DNA from: Melieria omissa
Taxonomy: Eukaryota > Arthropoda > Insecta > Diptera > Ulidiidae
Direction of reading: 5' to 3'
Length of the DNA: 64,000 nt
Assembly (NCBI GenBank): GCA_963971225.1
Contig: OZ020267.1
Span: 111,060,163-111,124,162 of the forward strand
The position numbers were made by a program, and so were the translations under genes. The notes under the pieces were generated by a model, which saw only the letters and a list, made by a program, of their open reading frames with translations, was not told the DNA's origin and searched no databases. Below, one piece after another: positions 63,196 to 64,000 of the stretch (positions within the stretch are counted from its first letter, which is position 1; every line of letters begins with the position of its first letter).

Positions 63196-64000
63196 TTCTT
63201 TCAAAACCAACGCAATTTTCTTCGCCTTATTATGTTCAACACTTCGGTTATCATTAAAAAAATAACTTTCAGTCCAACTCTTTCCAATTTTAAAAGTTTT
63301 AGAAAAAGCGTCAATATGCTGTTATCAAATATTCGACCTTTTTATCATTAAACCAACTGAAAATGTATTGTGATATGTAAATATCAACTAATCCCCTTCT
63401 TCTCCTTGCAACTTCTTCTTCAACTTGTCAACTATAACTCATTCACTCTTCACACTGTCCTCAAGTGCCACATCGGCTCCAACAAGACAATGTCTACCTT
63501 CACGATTGCAACCATTCCTTCACTTCACTTTTCTCGTTCATAAATTCAACCGACCAGCAGCATCAGCAACACTGAGTGTTGCTGTAAACTATGAGCGCCC
63601 GTTGATTGCACCATTCCGTCGTACCTGCACGCTTGAGTACGCAGCCAGCCTACCTGGGCTTGTTTGCCTAAGCAACAACAACAATTTCCACCCCTAATGA
63701 CAAATTAAAAACAAGGCAAAATCACCATACCACATGCCACAACGCAGACATTGCAGACCATTTCGGTCGAACCCATACACCAAATAGGGAATTCTGAATT
63801 CCCATGTAGCCTGAGTGAGAGTTGAGCTCCTGTTGAATGACTCCACCTGGACCAATGGGCGATGGATAGCAAAAGGAAGAGAACAATTTGCGCCTTAAAT
63901 GATGCAAAGCGTAATGCAAAAGATTTGAGCCTTGAAAGTGATGCCACTGATGTCAGCTGTAAACTGTGGGGGGTGCGAGTGTTTGTGTGTGTGTGTGTGT
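63196..64000. other. Non-coding end of window
   Basis: No gene supported; ends in a TG run (63984-64000) cut by the window edge. Confidence 0.5.

Noticed and set aside
1..64000. CRISPR array, operon or prokaryotic origin
   Set aside because: Repeats are tandem or dispersed without regular unique spacers of CRISPR type; composition and transposons are those of an insect.

Overview
This window looks like non-coding DNA from a higher fly (Diptera, Brachycera). A tephritid fruit fly is my guess, from the AT-rich base composition, the many CA/TG and CAA/TTG microsatellites and the transposon mix, but no host gene is present to confirm it. I found no intact protein-coding gene, rRNA gene or functional tRNA gene. 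Most long open frames are simple repeats read as protein. The window is probably intergenic or lies inside a very large intron.

Layout: 0.56-2.41 kb is a degraded Transib (RAG1-like) DNA transposon. It has near-identical ends starting CACAGTG and a matching 5-bp CAGCG target-site duplication. From 0 to 8 kb a ~23-bp element, core ACGAAATGGAATTTTCGAAA, occurs seven times on one strand. At 11.6-12.8 kb lie a pogo/Tigger-like MITE and a ~250-bp degenerate tandem repeat. From 8.5 kb to 61.5 kb a different 14-bp element, GCCTAAAAGTATGC (reverse GCATACTTTTAGGC), is scattered about 50 times in both orientations. It is also the shared core of three unrelated tandem arrays (15.66-16.14, 21.65-22.72 and 41.26-42.86 kb) and lies inside a solo-LTR family. 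At 24.6 kb is a tRNA-derived SINE-like sequence, and at 24.8, 27.2, 34.7 and 39.2 kb are four solo-LTR copies. At 31.1-32.3 kb is a broken non-LTR retrotransposon end (reverse transcriptase tail, RNase H, CCHC-like tail).

At 45.66 kb is a TTAA-flanked palindromic MITE with perfect 58-bp ends and a second, nested palindrome. Further TTAA-flanked elements lie at 49.4 and 51.5 kb, the latter next to a mariner transposase fragment. Four long pentanucleotide microsatellites, two (TTTTA)n, one (GATAC)n and one (TCTAG)n, complete the repeat content.

No genes work together here. The biological content is transposon fossils plus two dispersed short elements, of which the 14-bp one is the strongest candidate for something undescribed. 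All calls come from reading the sequence; no searches were run.
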